From the NCBI RefSeq assembly GCF_001640805.2, contig NC_066851.1, positions 11,893,550 to 11,957,549 on the forward strand: a DNA stretch of 64,000 bases, in the 5' to 3' direction. Below, in pieces: positions 38,993-53,999 of the stretch (the first letter of the stretch is position 1; each line of letters starts with the position of its first letter). The notes beneath the pieces were generated by a model. That model had not been told where the DNA came from. It did not search any database and saw only the letters and a list, made by a program, of their open reading frames with translations. The position numbers and the translations under genes are program-made. The DNA is from Lates calcarifer (lineage: Eukaryota > Chordata > Actinopteri > Centropomidae).

Positions 38993-39189
38993 GTAAGTGA
39001 TTTCCACATGTAGCTTTGATAGAGACTTTTCAGTCCTTTTGGCAGAATGAGATGACAACTCCTCTGTGCATAATTATAGCTGCCACATGTGATAAACATG
39101 TTTCCCAGATATGTCAAGGATCCTACTAATTTAGCACCACAGCCTGTAATTTGTAAACAGTAAAACAGTCATTCATTATGTAGACAGAC

Positions 39190-39191
<2 letters not shown>

Positions 39192-39249
<58 letters not shown>
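39192..39249. repeat. (GATA)n microsatellite
   Basis: About 14 perfect GATA units, read directly. Confidence 0.95.
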
Positions 39250-40562
39250 CTCTGTGTCTGCTGAAGTAGCGCGTACTCTACAGTGGCAGCTCTATGCCTA
39301 ATAACAGAGCTTAGCTGGCATACCAGAGCCGGTGGCACGTTGGTGTAGCGGTAACTCAGAGAGAGCCCGGTAATTACCACCGGCCGCTGACACCATGCCG
39401 CAAATGCACCAGTCAGCAGTGAGAGGACCAGTGGAGCATTTCCCCCTCCCTGATGATCTGGTGATCAGCCATGGCATACGAGTGGGTAGAGAGAGAGAGA
39501 AAAAAGTCTCTCACCAAACAGCAGAGAGAGAGAGAGAGAAGTTTGCTCTCTTTACTGTCTGTACTTTTTCCCTCTCACTGAAACATTCATAAATATCAGG
39601 GCGAGTTAGAATCTCTTATTTTTTCCCACTTTGCTGTCGAACATCAAAAGTCTCTGCCCTCATCTTGGACACACTCGACTGGACCATGAGCACTCAGTGA
39701 GGAGTCATGAAGGCTTTCTCTCAGGAGAGGCCCGTTGGAAAACATACTGCAGGGCCGGAATGGGAAGTTTATTTTGCTTGGTGCATGCATATCTGAGGGA
39801 TGTGGGGCTCTGAGCACAGAGGGCTGCAGGAGCGCTCCAGTTTTCTGCACAGACGAGTTCATTATTGCAGACTCTCCTCCTCCTCCTCCTCTTTTGCTGT
39901 CTGAGGAAATCATTTCAGCTCATCCCCACTCCTGATTTCTAATTCCTCAGTCATCATAATTTTATGCTTTCTCTTCTCTTCTTCTTCTCTGTGTTTCCCT
40001 CTTCTCACCACCCTCCTTGTTCTTCTATCATCTGCAGGCTAAAATAGGCCCAGCAGCTTTTCTCTGGGCCTTTTGTCCCTGCTCAGGGAGACGTTTGGCA
40101 CACAGAGGATCGTGTTACAACTTTCATTTCCTGAATGTTTTTCTTTTTCTTTTTTCTTTTTTTTTTCCTGCATGGAACCAAGAAGGGTATTTTATCCCCC
40201 TCTGCAGTATGAAGATGAAGGGGCGAGGGGGGAGCAAGATGGCAGCTCAGATTCAGGCTGCTGTCACTCCAACGCTGGCAAACAAATAAAGTACAAACTG
40301 CTACATAGCTGCAGGGTCCTGGTGGAGGGTAGCTGTGGTGTGGTTTGGGCACAGCGGGGGTGTGGATCATGTGTGTGAAGAAGGGGGGCTTACTGGTTAC
40401 TTGAGCTATTTGTGAGCCCCAGGATAGGTGAGGTGATGCCTCTCGGGAGTGTGAGGTAGATTTCATTATCCCGTATCCCATACCACTTCCTCTTGTTGTG
40501 TCTGCCACCGCTGCCCCTCCCCAAAAACCCCTTGAGCCTGGAGTAGTGATGTGTCTGTGTTT

Positions 40563-40598
40563 AGATCCATGGATCTGTCTTGGCTGGATATAAAAGCA
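40563..40598 (+). promoter_or_regulatory. Palindrome and TATA-box-like motif
   Basis: A 14-bp perfect palindrome AGATCCATGGATCT (40563-40576) is followed 12 bases later by GATATAAAAGCAG, a canonical TATA-box match (about 40588-40595). No convincing coding exon follows within a few hundred bases, so a noncoding transcript or chance are both possible. Confidence 0.2.
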
Positions 40599-42835
40599 GT
40601 AGAGTGGTGACGGTCGGCAGAATGATCAATTATTAATTCTACTGTGAAATAGTGGCGATAATATGATATCAAACCCAGTCATTATGGCTCTGGTTATGTC
40701 TGGTTCCTTTAAAGATCCCATACAGACTGCATTATGCTCCGTGCCTCCCTGTGCTGTACATATGGTAACAACCAAATCTCTAACTATAATTGTATTGCTC
40801 AGTATTTTAGTTATTATCTTAAAATCCCATGAAAACTTTTCAACTTCACCTGCCTTTATACCCCCAGTCCATTTGTTCCTACTGAAGACTTAAATTTATT
40901 TTGTTATTTTTAAAAGTAGAAATAATTTACTAAAACAGCTGGGCATGGTAGTTTTTAGCATTTGTTACTCAAACAGAAGTTAATAGTGTATTTGTTGGTG
41001 AGTGTTTACAGCAGCAGGACAGTGTTTGTGGACTCAAAATAAGCTACAGTGGCCATGTTCGTGGTAATAAAGAACCTGTCAAGCCTGTTCAGTGGTGTGG
41101 CTTGTTGGTGTGTTTTAATAGTTTCTGTACAGCAGTGGAGCTCTATGGCACAGGAGAATAAGATATACAATACACAGCCAGCACTTTTTAGTGAGAGAGT
41201 TTTATTGTTGTTTTTGGTATTTTCACAGGATTCACTGACAGTAAGAAAAATACAGAATATCACCAAACTTATCCTTAAAGTTAGTCTTACTGACGCACTT
41301 CACTACAACCATAGCAAAGTACAAATTTCGCCATCTTTCCATGAGCATCAGCAAATGAAGAGTTGTGGAGACATTTACAGTCATCCAGTCAGTCATCCAA
41401 GGAAAAGAGTAGTTTGGTTTTATTTTGTTTGGGCCCTTTATTTTCTGTCTGGTTTTGAGTTTTTTTGCATTTTGAAATTTATCCTGTAAGCCTTGAAAAG
41501 TAGCAAAGATAAGACTACAACTATTAAAACACATAAATGAACCACACTGTCAGACCTAGTTCCTGTTATTTTTTTTCTTATTTTTTAAAAACGTGTCCTA
41601 CATACACTGTCCTGCTGTTTTAAACGCACACTGTTGTACATGTGGATAAAGCCCCCAACAGATGAATTATTTACTGCTGTTTGAGTAACATTTGTGAAAC
41701 ACTACAGTGCCCAGCTGTTCCAGAAAATTACCAAGGCTTTTAAAATAATAAATCTATATATTTGTGATTTAAAGCTTCAGCCACTAACAGGGTGGGAAAA
41801 TCAGAAAGCACTGAGAGATAGAACAACATGGTTTTGGTCTTATGACTGGATTTTTGATTGATAAGAACTACAGAATAACACCAGCCACAATCTTTATCTT
41901 GTAAGATAAACAACTATCCATTTTCTAACATTTTCTTTGAGGACAGTGAAAGAGAGCTTTGCATTTTATTTTTCATGGGTAATGTGTTTTTCTTAAAGCA
42001 TCCGTGTATCCAGCCACTGACATGGGGGAAATACTCACACCGAATGTACAGTAGATAGCATGTTGATCTGTTTTAATGTGGCCTCAAAAACTAACATTAC
42101 CAAAAGCTGCTAAATCCTCCCAGAAGTATTCTCAAAAACATCCCAGACTGAAGCCATTTTCCTGATCAAAAACACGAGACTGATGCCCCTATCACCTTTC
42201 TCTCCAAGCTCCAAAAATATAGATATCTGATTCTCAGCAACCAGAGCTGGGGTTTGTCTCAGGAAGAGTTTGTTATATGAGCCTGTGCCTCCTGGCCACA
42301 TTTCTTTTATACAAGCCCTCTTTCGTAGACATTGCACACACGTCTTATCTTGTCCTCTGTCTTCTCCTCTTGTAATGTATTAGAACCCCCCCTCCCCCTT
42401 TCATCAAGTAATGTATATGATGCTGTCCTTTATTTGACACAGAACACGCTATTTAACACCCTAATAGTCAGGGATCGTCTGCAGAGTCTCCTCCTCCCCG
42501 TGTCTGAACCCTGGGTCATACATCACTCATCCTACGGGAAGAAAGAGATAAATATTTCTTTCAGCTCCGTCACATAGGGGCTTCCTGAATGGCTTCCTAC
42601 TCTTGTGAGGGGAAGCTATCTTTGGCTCACAGCTCCTGCATCATTATAATGAACTTTTTTTTTTTCAGGCAGAGTAGAGTAGTGTAATCTCTCTGATCTC
42701 TGCTGCTCTTATGTCATAGAAATATAGCAGACGCCTGCCACTGCCATCTAGAAAATGTTTTGCTAGTTTTACTTTTAATCAGTTTTATTTTCTCAGATAC
42801 ACACACACAGTCTGGTGCATATGAGTACGCACAAG

Positions 42836-42837
<2 letters not shown>

Positions 42838-42870
<33 letters not shown>

Positions 42871-43054
42871 CCTGCATCTGCCTCTGGGTATGGCCAGGCA
42901 GGAACATTGTCAGATCCATGCATCATTGGTAAGAAAATCTCTCTAAACCCCCCGCCCCACCCCACCTCCCGCACCCCCGCCCCCCACCCCTCTGAGGCAG
43001 ACCTGAAAAGATCCTTTTGTCCCTCATCACCCGCCTACCCCCCCCCCTCGCCTT

Positions 43055-43107
<53 letters not shown>
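42838..43107. repeat. Two CA microsatellites flanking a C-rich spacer
   Basis: CA repeats at 42838-42868 (about 15 units) and 43055-43107 (about 26 units), same orientation, are separated by a strongly C-rich stretch (42950-43050) with several runs of five or more C. The complementary strand is G-rich and could form quadruplexes. Confidence 0.9.
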
Positions 43108-43109
<2 letters not shown>

Positions 43110-43239
43110 CTCATACAGCCAGTGGTTATGGATACCTGGGACTGTCTCACACCCGGCTCCCATGTGGGGTAGAGCTACCTGCAGGCACCAGACCATGGAA
43201 AGAACTGCGCAACCAAAAGTCCCTCAGTTTTGGATTTAG

Positions 43240-43760
43240 TCCTTACAGGAGAAGCACGCTGGCTCTGACTCCAGAGAAAACATTCACCCAGCTGAGGCAG
43301 GCGGCGCAGGCCCATGCGGGCTTCTCTCCATGTTTATTTGCACACGTCAGGGCCCTTCCTGCTGTTGATTTAGAGCCACTGCCACTTATGCCTATGACAA
43401 ATGAAATGCCCTTTTGATGACTCTGACTCTGTTTGCCATCAGCAGCTGTTGTTACTGGCATCGGCCCGCTTTAGGCTGACGTTACCCCCAGCTTTTGTCA
43501 TCTATAGTCTATAGGCAGGAGCATGCCTACCACTTGCACTTGTTGCACGGCTGATGAGAGGAGGACACACTGTGCGGCTGATATTGCAGATAGATTTATG
43601 AGTGCAGAGTTTGTCTCTGTGGATTCGGAAGCAAGGGATTCGAGCACGATTAAAAGCACTGTCAGAGTTTCCGCGCTGGATTGATTTTAGTCTCTTGGTG
43701 CATCCTGAAGGTGACTCAGAGCATGTTTAATCCTCGCTGTGTCTGTACCCTTCTGGACAT
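43240..43760. promoter_or_regulatory. Candidate six1 downstream enhancer
   Basis: About 500 bp of evenly composed, non-repetitive DNA, 3.3 kb beyond the six1 stop. It contains GTTTATTTGCAC, ATGACAAATGAAATGCCC near 43394, the E-box CAGCAGCTGTTG near 43440 and ATAGTCTATAGGC near 43502. The density and length stand out from flanks. Vertebrate six1 is known to be driven by many dispersed enhancers on both sides; I cannot match this block to a named one. Confidence 0.3.
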
Positions 43761-44650
43761 GTTGTCATTAGATTAACAGGTATGAGGAGTCACTTTGGTG
43801 GCTTTGTGATCACCTGTTTGTTAATTTGTGAATATTTAGCCGGACTGCGTGCCAAGAGTGTGAGGCACCTGCTGTGGTCAGAATTATATATGATCTACAG
43901 AACCTCTGCTCTCTGCTGACCTCTGCTGAATGTGACATTTGAGCAATACTGTGAGATCAATTTTAGCTGCATTCTATTATAATGAATATTTATGTTTTAA
44001 ACCATTGTTATTTCTTTGCATTGTCAGTAGATCAAATTGACCTGTCCCCTTAATGCTTCAGAAATACTAATCTACACTGTGACTGGAAAGGAAAGGTCTT
44101 CAGTAAAGTAAAAATATGGATAATTATTTACATGTTTTCTTCTTTTATCACAGAAATCATTTTACAAGTATACATATATCACATTTTTTGGTGGCATTTC
44201 ATAATTACAGTTTTCATATTTTCTGCTTGAAGTGAAAATGTTGCATGTGTAACTTAGCATTTACTGAAGTACCCAACTTAAAGGCCATGAAAACCTATGT
44301 TCTCCAGCTTCTTAGTGACAGGATCCTATTTTCTGCTCAGATTACAAAGGTTTAGTTTTTTTCCACGTGAGAAATGTCTGTACTTGTGTTTTGTGCTCTT
44401 CTCAGTAGTTGACGTGATGAAGCTTAAATGGAAAAAAAGAAACGTAATGTCATATATTGTATTACATTGCACCACTCGCAATTTTGCAACATTTGAATCA
44501 AAATCGGACAACAGTTGTGGGATTGTTTGCTCATATCTGCAGGCTGCAATCTCGATGACGCACATTAGCTGAGTTTTTCAGTGTTAAATAGAGAGAGAAA
44601 CCCATAGGAATTAAAACCAAGGTTTAAGTGGCTTTAAATCTAATTTTGAG

Positions 44651-45088
44651 ATATTTATACTTTCTTGTGTATTGTATTTCCATTTTATGCTTTTTTCCAT
44701 CTCTCCCCCATTACATTTATCTGACAGCTATAGTTACTTTGCAGATTAAAACTTTACATAAAAAACACATGATCAGTTAATAAAATAGGATCAATTGTTG
44801 TAGATTAAACAACCCAGTAGTATAAAGTACTTAAAATACTTTGTCCAACTATAATGGTGAAGGGCGTAGATGTTAATGCATCTGTCACAATGATACAAAA
44901 ATAACTGACATTCCGCATAATAATAAGTATTACTCTCTATACTTAAAGGATATTTTTCTGCTCAATCTTTGTAGTTTCATTGAAGTAACATTTTAAATGC
45001 AAGATTTTAACATGCAATGGAGTATTTTTATAGTGTGATACTGCTACTCTTAGTTAAGTAAATGATCTGAATTGATATTCCACCGCTG
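44651..45088. mobile_element. Second copy of the dispersed teleost repeat
   Basis: It carries TATTTCCATTTTATGC, TTACATTTATCTGACAGC, TAGTTACTTTGCAGATTAAA, ATTAAACAACCCAGTAGTAT, and ends AATGATCTGAATTGATATTC then CACCGCTG, matching the right end of the same family as 32327-33003 (terminus CCACCRCTG). The left terminus is missing or decayed. No coding capacity. Confidence 0.6.
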
Positions 45089-45603
45089 ATTTTCACAAAT
45101 TAGAGTGAAAATGTGGAAATGAGACACACTGACCAAAGGCCTGCTGATGGAAGGTCTGCTGAGGACAGCCAGACTGGCATATCACTCAAACACAACCATA
45201 TGGAAAGCTGTGGGTGATAGATGGGGAGCACAGCCCTGGTGTTTTTAGTAGACCTGAGGGGCTGAGAGAATAAGAGAGGGGAACGGAGAGAGAGAGAGAG
45301 AGAGAGAGAGGCAGGCCTCTGAGCTGCAGAATACCTCAAGGTCCCTCCACTGAAGCCCGGGCGCTGCTGCAGCCCTGCAGCCCTGCAATCTTCGCAATCA
45401 GGCAGTAATGCTAGCAGCGACTGTTTCAGATTATGCTCAGGAAATCCTCAGTGCTCTCCGCTCAAAACAATTTACCCTGACATGAGCCCAAAGAGAGTGT
45501 GGGGATGGTGGTGGGAAGGAGAGGGGGACAAGAGAGCTGTCCTCACCAGATTCCTGCTCTCAGGCCACCATATCCTCATATTCTGTCAACAATGTCCCCC
45601 ACT

Positions 45604-45605
<2 letters not shown>

Positions 45606-45653
<48 letters not shown>

Positions 45654-45674
45654 GTTGTTGTTGTTGTTGTTGTT
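45606..45674. repeat. (ATT)n-(GTT)n compound microsatellite
   Basis: About 16 ATT units followed by about 7 GTT units, read directly. Confidence 0.95.
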
Positions 45675-45799
45675 TATCATGAGGTTTATTATGACGGTGT
45701 GTATAACAGTGGGAGTGTCTAATAGCACTCAAGCAATCTGATTTCTTTTCTTAGCTATATCTTTAATCTAATATTACAGCCCATATAGTTTGTTGTTAG

Positions 45800-45846
45800 T
45801 TTTGTTTTGTTTTGTTTTGTTTTGTTTTGTTTTGTTTTGTTTTGTT
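45800..45846. repeat. (TTTTG)n minisatellite
   Basis: About nine perfect pentamer units, read directly. Confidence 0.9.
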
Positions 45847-46673
45847 TATTAGGGCATCTTTATTGATGTCATCAGGCGGTGAACTGTAAACTTTGTTTTT
45901 CTCTCATACGGGATGTTTGCCCATTTCTTTGTCAGAAAATCCAGAGCTGGTAGAGGTTGAGTGGTGGCTCTTTCCCATGGCCCGGAACCGACAGAACAAA
46001 CTCTCGGTGAGAGCAAAGAAAACACGGCAACAAAAAGCCAATGATCCGCAGCACTCGGGCTAAAAATGACGAAAAAGAGAAGGAGAGAGAGAGAAAAAAA
46101 AACTTCCTCTCTCTTTTCCAGCCAAACATGTTTTATAGAACAGACACGATATTCAAAGGAAACCAAAGCTGGTTCATGTGTGTACACAACAGTCTCCTGA
46201 CAGACAGCTGCTGATGTTGACTCACACTGGTATAATTAAATTTCCCTTTGTGACTCTGTTTTTGAATTATATGTTCTGAATTAACATTATTAATGTTAAA
46301 CAGGCTTCAATCTCCACTTTATTATGACTCATTATATTTTTGATAGAGATTAATGTCCCACCAACGTTGATTGATTTGATTGCTTGTTGGGCGATTTTGC
46401 ATGTAGGTAATTTCTACATTTTTTAAGGATCCGCTAATGTTAAGCAGCAGGCAAAAAATCTTTACATCATTTTTAAAATAAGACAACACCAAAAAATTAT
46501 TTACGTTCTTTCCTTCAGTTCACGGTTATTCAAAGGTAGACTCAGATTATCTCCCCGATTCATTTGGTTTGCGCAGGTTTTAGCATCTATAGGATAAATA
46601 CTGTACATTAATGTCTATAGACTTTTTTTCTCCAAATACACAAATAACACAGAGACAAATGTATTACTTTTGT

Positions 46674-46679
46674 TTTATT
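46674..46679 (-). terminator. six1: six1 candidate polyadenylation signal
   Basis: AATAAA on the minus strand, 400 bases after the six1 stop codon, the first such hexamer that I see downstream. Use is inferred. Confidence 0.4.
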
Positions 46680-47080
46680 GGAAACTAATTACCATGACTC
46701 TAATGAAAATGTTACCTCTTAGTTTCCATCGCAGGAGGTTCCTATAATTCTTTTGTTATCTTAACAAAATATCATAAATTAAGCAAATGGGCAGTCCAGT
46801 TAAGTGTTTCGTTGAGTTAAGAGTTTGTGAGAGGTCCTTTTTGTGTGTTCTCGTGTGGCAGGAGATCAGAAAACCTCCTGTCAGAGGGGGGGATATACAG
46901 GGTTAAGCGCATAAAGGAATTTTGTTCTAACCAAATTTAACGACAGACAAGTCAGTCTATATTATAAGGTAGGCTACTATAGTGTTATTTCATACATGTA
47001 CTCAATCTGATACACTTATCAGTCTTGTTTTTTTTTTCTGGTTTTTGTTTTTGTAAAATAGAATAATCTGGCAGGCTCTT

Positions 47081-48832
<1,752 letters not shown>

Positions 48833-49029
48833 TTATTTTTTTCTTCTTTTAATAAAAAAAATGTGTTCAAAGTTTCTTGTCGCGATGCAATCCAGCGCAA
48901 TCCTTCCGCGCAGCACAGGCCTTGTAGGCTATCCACTCCACTCCAGCCCCTGATGCGCGCAGCAGATTGGGATGTTGATTGTTGGGACAATTTGTTCCTG
49001 CTGGAGATATGTCAGGCTTAAAGGGAGCC

Positions 49030-49210
49030 TGTGCGTTTCGGTGATTGGCTCTCCCTCTGCCCTGCACCCTGTACAGCAGAGCAGGACTGAGTTTGCAGCT
49101 CCGTTTCCTCCCCAGAGGCAGTGCGTCAGGGGCTGAAATAGGAGCGTTTCCACCTCCCGCCCCCACAGTCCTTCTCCCGCTTCAGCTGAGGGAGCAGAGC
49201 AGCACCTAAA
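49030..49210 (-). promoter_or_regulatory. six1: six1 promoter region
   Basis: On the minus strand a CCAAT box (GAGCCAATCACC, core 49044-49048) lies 269 bases above the start codon, within GC-richer sequence running to about 49200. No TATA box is apparent at the expected distance. The promoter call is by position and motif. Confidence 0.45.
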
Positions 49211-49843
49211 CACTAATCAATTATTACAGACCTCTTAAAAAGCCTTATTAACATGTTCTGAATATACATCTTCTATGATGGTGCCTGTATTGGGCCTCCC
49301 ACGTGGGTCAAACCGCACATTGCATCTCCATACCTTATCAGTAACCATAGTCAGTGGAGGGTAAACCCACAAAAACACAAAGCTTTTTATTTGTGGGGGG
49401 AAGTTTATCCACTTTTAAAGGCTGAAACATTCTCATGAGCAACATATAGACAGGCAGCAATAAACTGATGGCAACACAGAGTAAAAATACTAACATAAAA
49501 ATACAAAATCTTAATTGATTTTTGGTTATTTTTGTGTGTGTTTCACCAACTGGAGGTCTTTACTGTCACACACCTTTTTGTTTAACCACTGCAGCTGATT
49601 GTGGTTGACGCCCACAAACTTAATTACATTCAGATTGAACCTTTTGTTGTATTCCCACCTTCCATAGTCTATTAATTAGCGAAGCCGTTTATTTTATGAG
49701 GTGATATAATTTAATAAGTTCCTATGATAGTTGGGTCCGTGCGTTTATTTTTTTTTTATACGAGAAACCTATACTACCTGCCAAATGTGTTATGGGCCAT
49801 AGACCACCAGAAGGAAATCAGCCACTTAAGTGTATGTGTGTGT

Positions 49844-49849
<6 letters not shown>

Positions 49850-49890
<41 letters not shown>
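49850..49890. repeat. (GA)n microsatellite
   Basis: About 20 GA units, read directly, with a GTGTGTGAGACA lead-in. Confidence 0.9.
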
Positions 49891-49896
<6 letters not shown>

Positions 49897-51454
49897 GAGG
49901 AGAGAGAGGCTGATATGAAATGCCACATGGTCTAAGCTTGTTAAACATATTCAGGATTCACAAATTCAGTAGCACGCATGTTGTCAACACCTGCTAATAC
50001 AGGAGTTTCACAATTTAGGTTTTTCATGTCAAGCTTCTTTTTTATAATATACGTGACACTCAGCTGAAGATTCCAACTTGTATCCAGAGTTGACAATTAA
50101 TATTATGTACAGACACAACAGGCCCCGTATTTCCTATATCGTCACGTGTTTCTGAGGAGCCCCTTCTCGCCTGTAGTTTAGGCTACATTTATATTTCAGG
50201 GATTAGACGGGCACCGCACTGGCTCCAGTGTTTTCTGTGGGGTGAAACACTAAACCAATCCATTAGTAAATGAGTTCTCTGCGACACTGGTTCTTGGTGG
50301 TGCAGTTGTTGGTTTGAGCCATATAGATCACGTTTCTTTATCTGCACCAAAGTCTGAAACTAAATTCCCTTTCAATATGTCCGAGGAGCAAGATTGAGCC
50401 CCAGAAAAAAAAACATTTAACGTCAACACATTCACACAAAACGTTCTGAGGAGGCGACCTTTTTCCTTAAGGGTTTTTACTGTAAAGATAAAATGATTTG
50501 AACGTTTGTTTTTGTGGCGACAGACACCTGAAAAAACAGAAAGGTCCCACCTGATGAGATCCACTCTGGATTATCCTATATGTATCCATCAAGATTATAA
50601 GTGTGGGCATCTGTTACTGAAAAGATGAACCTTTAAATTCAGGCAAAATGTGTGATAATAGACCATAGAATTATTTGACAGGAGTTGAATATGCATGTTG
50701 TAAAATCAAAAAAATGCAGGTAAAACTTTATCACACGTCAAATTTTTTGATGGATTTTTTTTAAAGGCTTTATCAGATACTAGACCGGACTTCATCTGAT
50801 TTCCTCCTGAATGGTTGGCATGTATCTCACCGTGCTGAAATTAAAGTCTATTACATTATTGACTGAAACACAGCTGAAGTCATTGTTATTTCCCTGCTAG
50901 GTTTTGCAGTTCACACAAACATTTTTTAACGATATCAGTCTATAACTTTGATAAGTACATTTTTGAACATTTGCTATAGTGTGTATCCTTTATTTTGAAA
51001 TCTAGCATATTTTATAAAAGACTTAATTTTCTGTTTTTTCGCAGTACACGCTAAACGCTGACGGTGTATTGCTGTTAGAGTGACATAGCTCCTGGTATGG
51101 ATTCGGAGGTGTAGGTCTGTCCTTGGTGGACACACACAGGCTCTCAGGCCACTTTAGCTCGGGGTCTGTAGCTGCACTCGGGCTGTGTAAAACCTCAGTG
51201 CTTCAGTAAATGAGCTGTCTGATGAGCGGCTCTCGGGTTTCTCTAATATCTCTACCACATTGCGCCGCGCCTCCTCCTTTAACCCGAGCAGCCCGGGGGG
51301 CGAGATTATTTCAAGATGTGGACTCTCCGCCTCCGCCTCTGTCACGGCCAGTGCTGGGCTCCTCGTACCCCCTGACATGTAATGCAATACATAGGTAGTG
51401 TGCTATCACTCGTTACTCCTTTTCTAAACGAGCAGGGATTTCTTATTCTCGTTA

Positions 51455-51459
<5 letters not shown>

Positions 51460-51502
<43 letters not shown>
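51460..51502. repeat. T homopolymer, 43 bases
   Basis: The longest single-base run in the window. Length in a raw assembly may be unreliable. Confidence 0.85.
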
Positions 51503-51505
<3 letters not shown>

Positions 51506-53999
51506 TCCGGGAAAAAAAAAACCTGGTTCCTGGTTTCAAAAACCACAACACCTCTCCTGTAGGTTCAGGGCTGCTAAATATCCCGGATGTTTCGAGTTTT
51601 ACTCATTGATTTCCCGGAAAATCTCAAATGAGTCAGAATGTTTTTACCCCAGAAAATAAACTTTTTGTCATTTCTTATTAAAGTTGCTTTAATGTGAGAT
51701 GAAGGCCTGCATGGAATGAGGATGTGTGGGCCTGTGCTGATTGAATTATTCCTCTTCATCAAAGCAGCTTGGACATGAATAGCAGCTCCTTCTTAATTAG
51801 CCTCTTGATAGCAGCAACATCCACCTCATTGGAATTTGTCACACGCACTTTTGGGAAAAATACATTTAAATGTAAGAGTGACATTCAAGTCCGGTGGGAG
51901 AGGACGAGAGAGAGAAAAAAGAAAAAGGATCAACTCAAAACACCAGAAAACACTTCATAAAAATGTCATCATCAAAAAAAAAAAAGACCGTGTTTCCTAT
52001 TGGAGGCTTTATTTTTTGAAAATATGGAGGAAAATTGAAACGACCACTGGCTCACTGAACAGATGGTTTTCACTCTATCTAAATCCAAAGTGCTATTTCA
52101 GCTGTATCGACTGGAACAAAGCCGATACTGTTTAAATCAAGTGAAAAATATCAGATTTAGTGCCCAGAGAGGGGTTTTTACTTTGAGGGTTTTTTGGAGG
52201 GGGGGTGACATTGGTGACATTTAAAGAAAAACATTGAGAAAATATAAAAAGAAGAATTTATTTAGCTCTTAAAAACAACATTAAAATCGTTTGCACCAAT
52301 TTATAAGAGATGCTCGTTATATTAAAACATTTATTTCTTTCTGTACAACAATATTGCAGTTAACTTTTTTTGCTGACATTTATTGATAAATGAATTAATC
52401 TCATCAATAGTTTGCCACCGGTTTATAGTTTTCGGTTTATTCAAGTTGTCCTAAATGTGTCTTTAATTAAGAGTTAAAGGTTTTTTTATTCAGTGAGGCA
52501 AAAGGCAGTGAGAAGAAAAGGCAGCTCCTTCTCTCAAAACAAAACACAACTGTTGACATGAGTGAGTTAAATGAAATTGGAGCTGCAATTATCAGCTTAA
52601 CAGAGTTTCCTGTCATGTTGGAAAATTAGACCTGGTACAAGTGCACTGGGGTTAGACCCCCCCATCAAAATCATTACGCATTTCCTCAGAGGACCACCTC
52701 CACAAATATGCAATTACGGCCTCGGCTTTTACAGTGCTCTGCTCGGTAAACACGCCCCGGGCATACAGAGATGAAGGCGTTTGTTTTAGGGAAATTATTA
52801 TTATTGTTATTATTATCATTGTTATTTGGCTGCGAGGCAGGACTAAGTAAACAAACCAGGCGCGCTGACAAACAGATAAACAAACAAAAGGAGCGATTTG
52901 AACGTGATGTGCAGCGGCCATGTGTTTGTGTTTGGCAGGGAGGGGGCGCCATGGCGATGCGATCATGCAAGACAAATGTAACTCCTGATGGGATGAACTG
53001 TTGTTTGTATTTTTGCAAATAAGAACGTTTTAGTAGTCAGGTAGTTAAGGAGCAGGTGTGTGTGTGTGTGTGTGTGTGGCCTCATCTGCTCTGCTCCTGT
53101 TACAAAGTGGTGTTTTTCTCTTTGGGAAATACCGTTTGACCACTGTGGTGTGGCCAGGATGCTGCCTCCCAGCTGCTGCCACTGTGTGTGTGTGTGTGTG
53201 TGTGTGTGCTCATCACACTCAAGCACACAAACCCATGCACACTTGAAACTGTCCTCATGACTTATGTTTTCTGTCCTTGCAGTCCAGAACAAACTGGTGA
53301 ATCATGCTGGTTGCATCTTCTCCTTCCCACACTGGATGATGGAGCAGACATGTGCACATACCTTCTACTCTGCCAAGCAACAACGAAGGAGGTAAAAAAA
53401 AAAAAAAAAGTTGAGGACATTTATTTCCCATCTATAGTTCATAAACACCTCCTTCTTTCCACAGCCTGGTTAGAGCCAATCGGAGACTTTGTTTCTGCCA
53501 GTACATGGACAGGGAACTACTTGGCCAGTAGTGGTGGGTCTGTAGGAGCAGGCTGGTGCCCGCTGACCCCTGCCCTCTCATTAGTGGGACGTGGAGCACT
53601 GGAGTACCGTTCTCCTCAGGTCATGTTACATATGGCTTGCAGTCTGCTGTGCAGCATTAAATGTCAGCTTTGAAACCATCTGAAAGATCAGAGGTCAGTG
53701 TTTTTAATAAGGCCAGAGTTCTGGGGGAGTTCCCTCTTCTTCTTTTTTTCTTTTTTTTACTGTGCACCCAACTATGTTTTACGTTGCATGTTTGAAATTG
53801 TGGACAGAAATGATCCACTACTATTTAGATATGGGGATGTCCTGATTTTCACACATAAAGAGGGCTGTGAAATGTAAAAATTCAGCGTCTAACTGTCGAG
53901 TCCCCATGAAAAATGTACTATGCGTCTTCTGTGAGGCAACAATTGTGCTTCTTTCCTGTCTAATTTATAGGCACAATACAAAGGTGGAATTTGGAGTTT

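Larger units (their letters stand above)
28315..46673. other. Convergent six6 - six1 intergenic region
   Basis: About 18 kb lying between the 3' ends of six6 and six1, with no established gene. Listed separately are candidate enhancers (28790, 33130, 35040, 43240), two repeat elements (32327, 44651), a transposon-end fragment (34644), a possible signal-peptide exon (38908) and microsatellites. The remaining sequence is AT-rich with short, non-protein-like frames. Additional tracts are TTA/TAG runs at 31440-31490, a (TAA)n run at 32981-33003 and (AG)n at 39506-39540 and 45285-45310. In vertebrates this interval holds enhancers for both genes, and a boundary separating their expression domains is expected somewhere here. 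Confidence 0.5.

Noticed and set aside
39192..39249. Regular GATA repeat considered as a CRISPR-like array
   Set aside because: Simple four-base microsatellite; no spacers, and the genome is eukaryotic.
39310..39400. tRNA-like segment with an A-box match (TGGTGTAGCGGT)
   Set aside because: No B box (GGTTCRANTCC), no cloverleaf, no poly-A tail; at most a decayed tRNA-derived SINE head.
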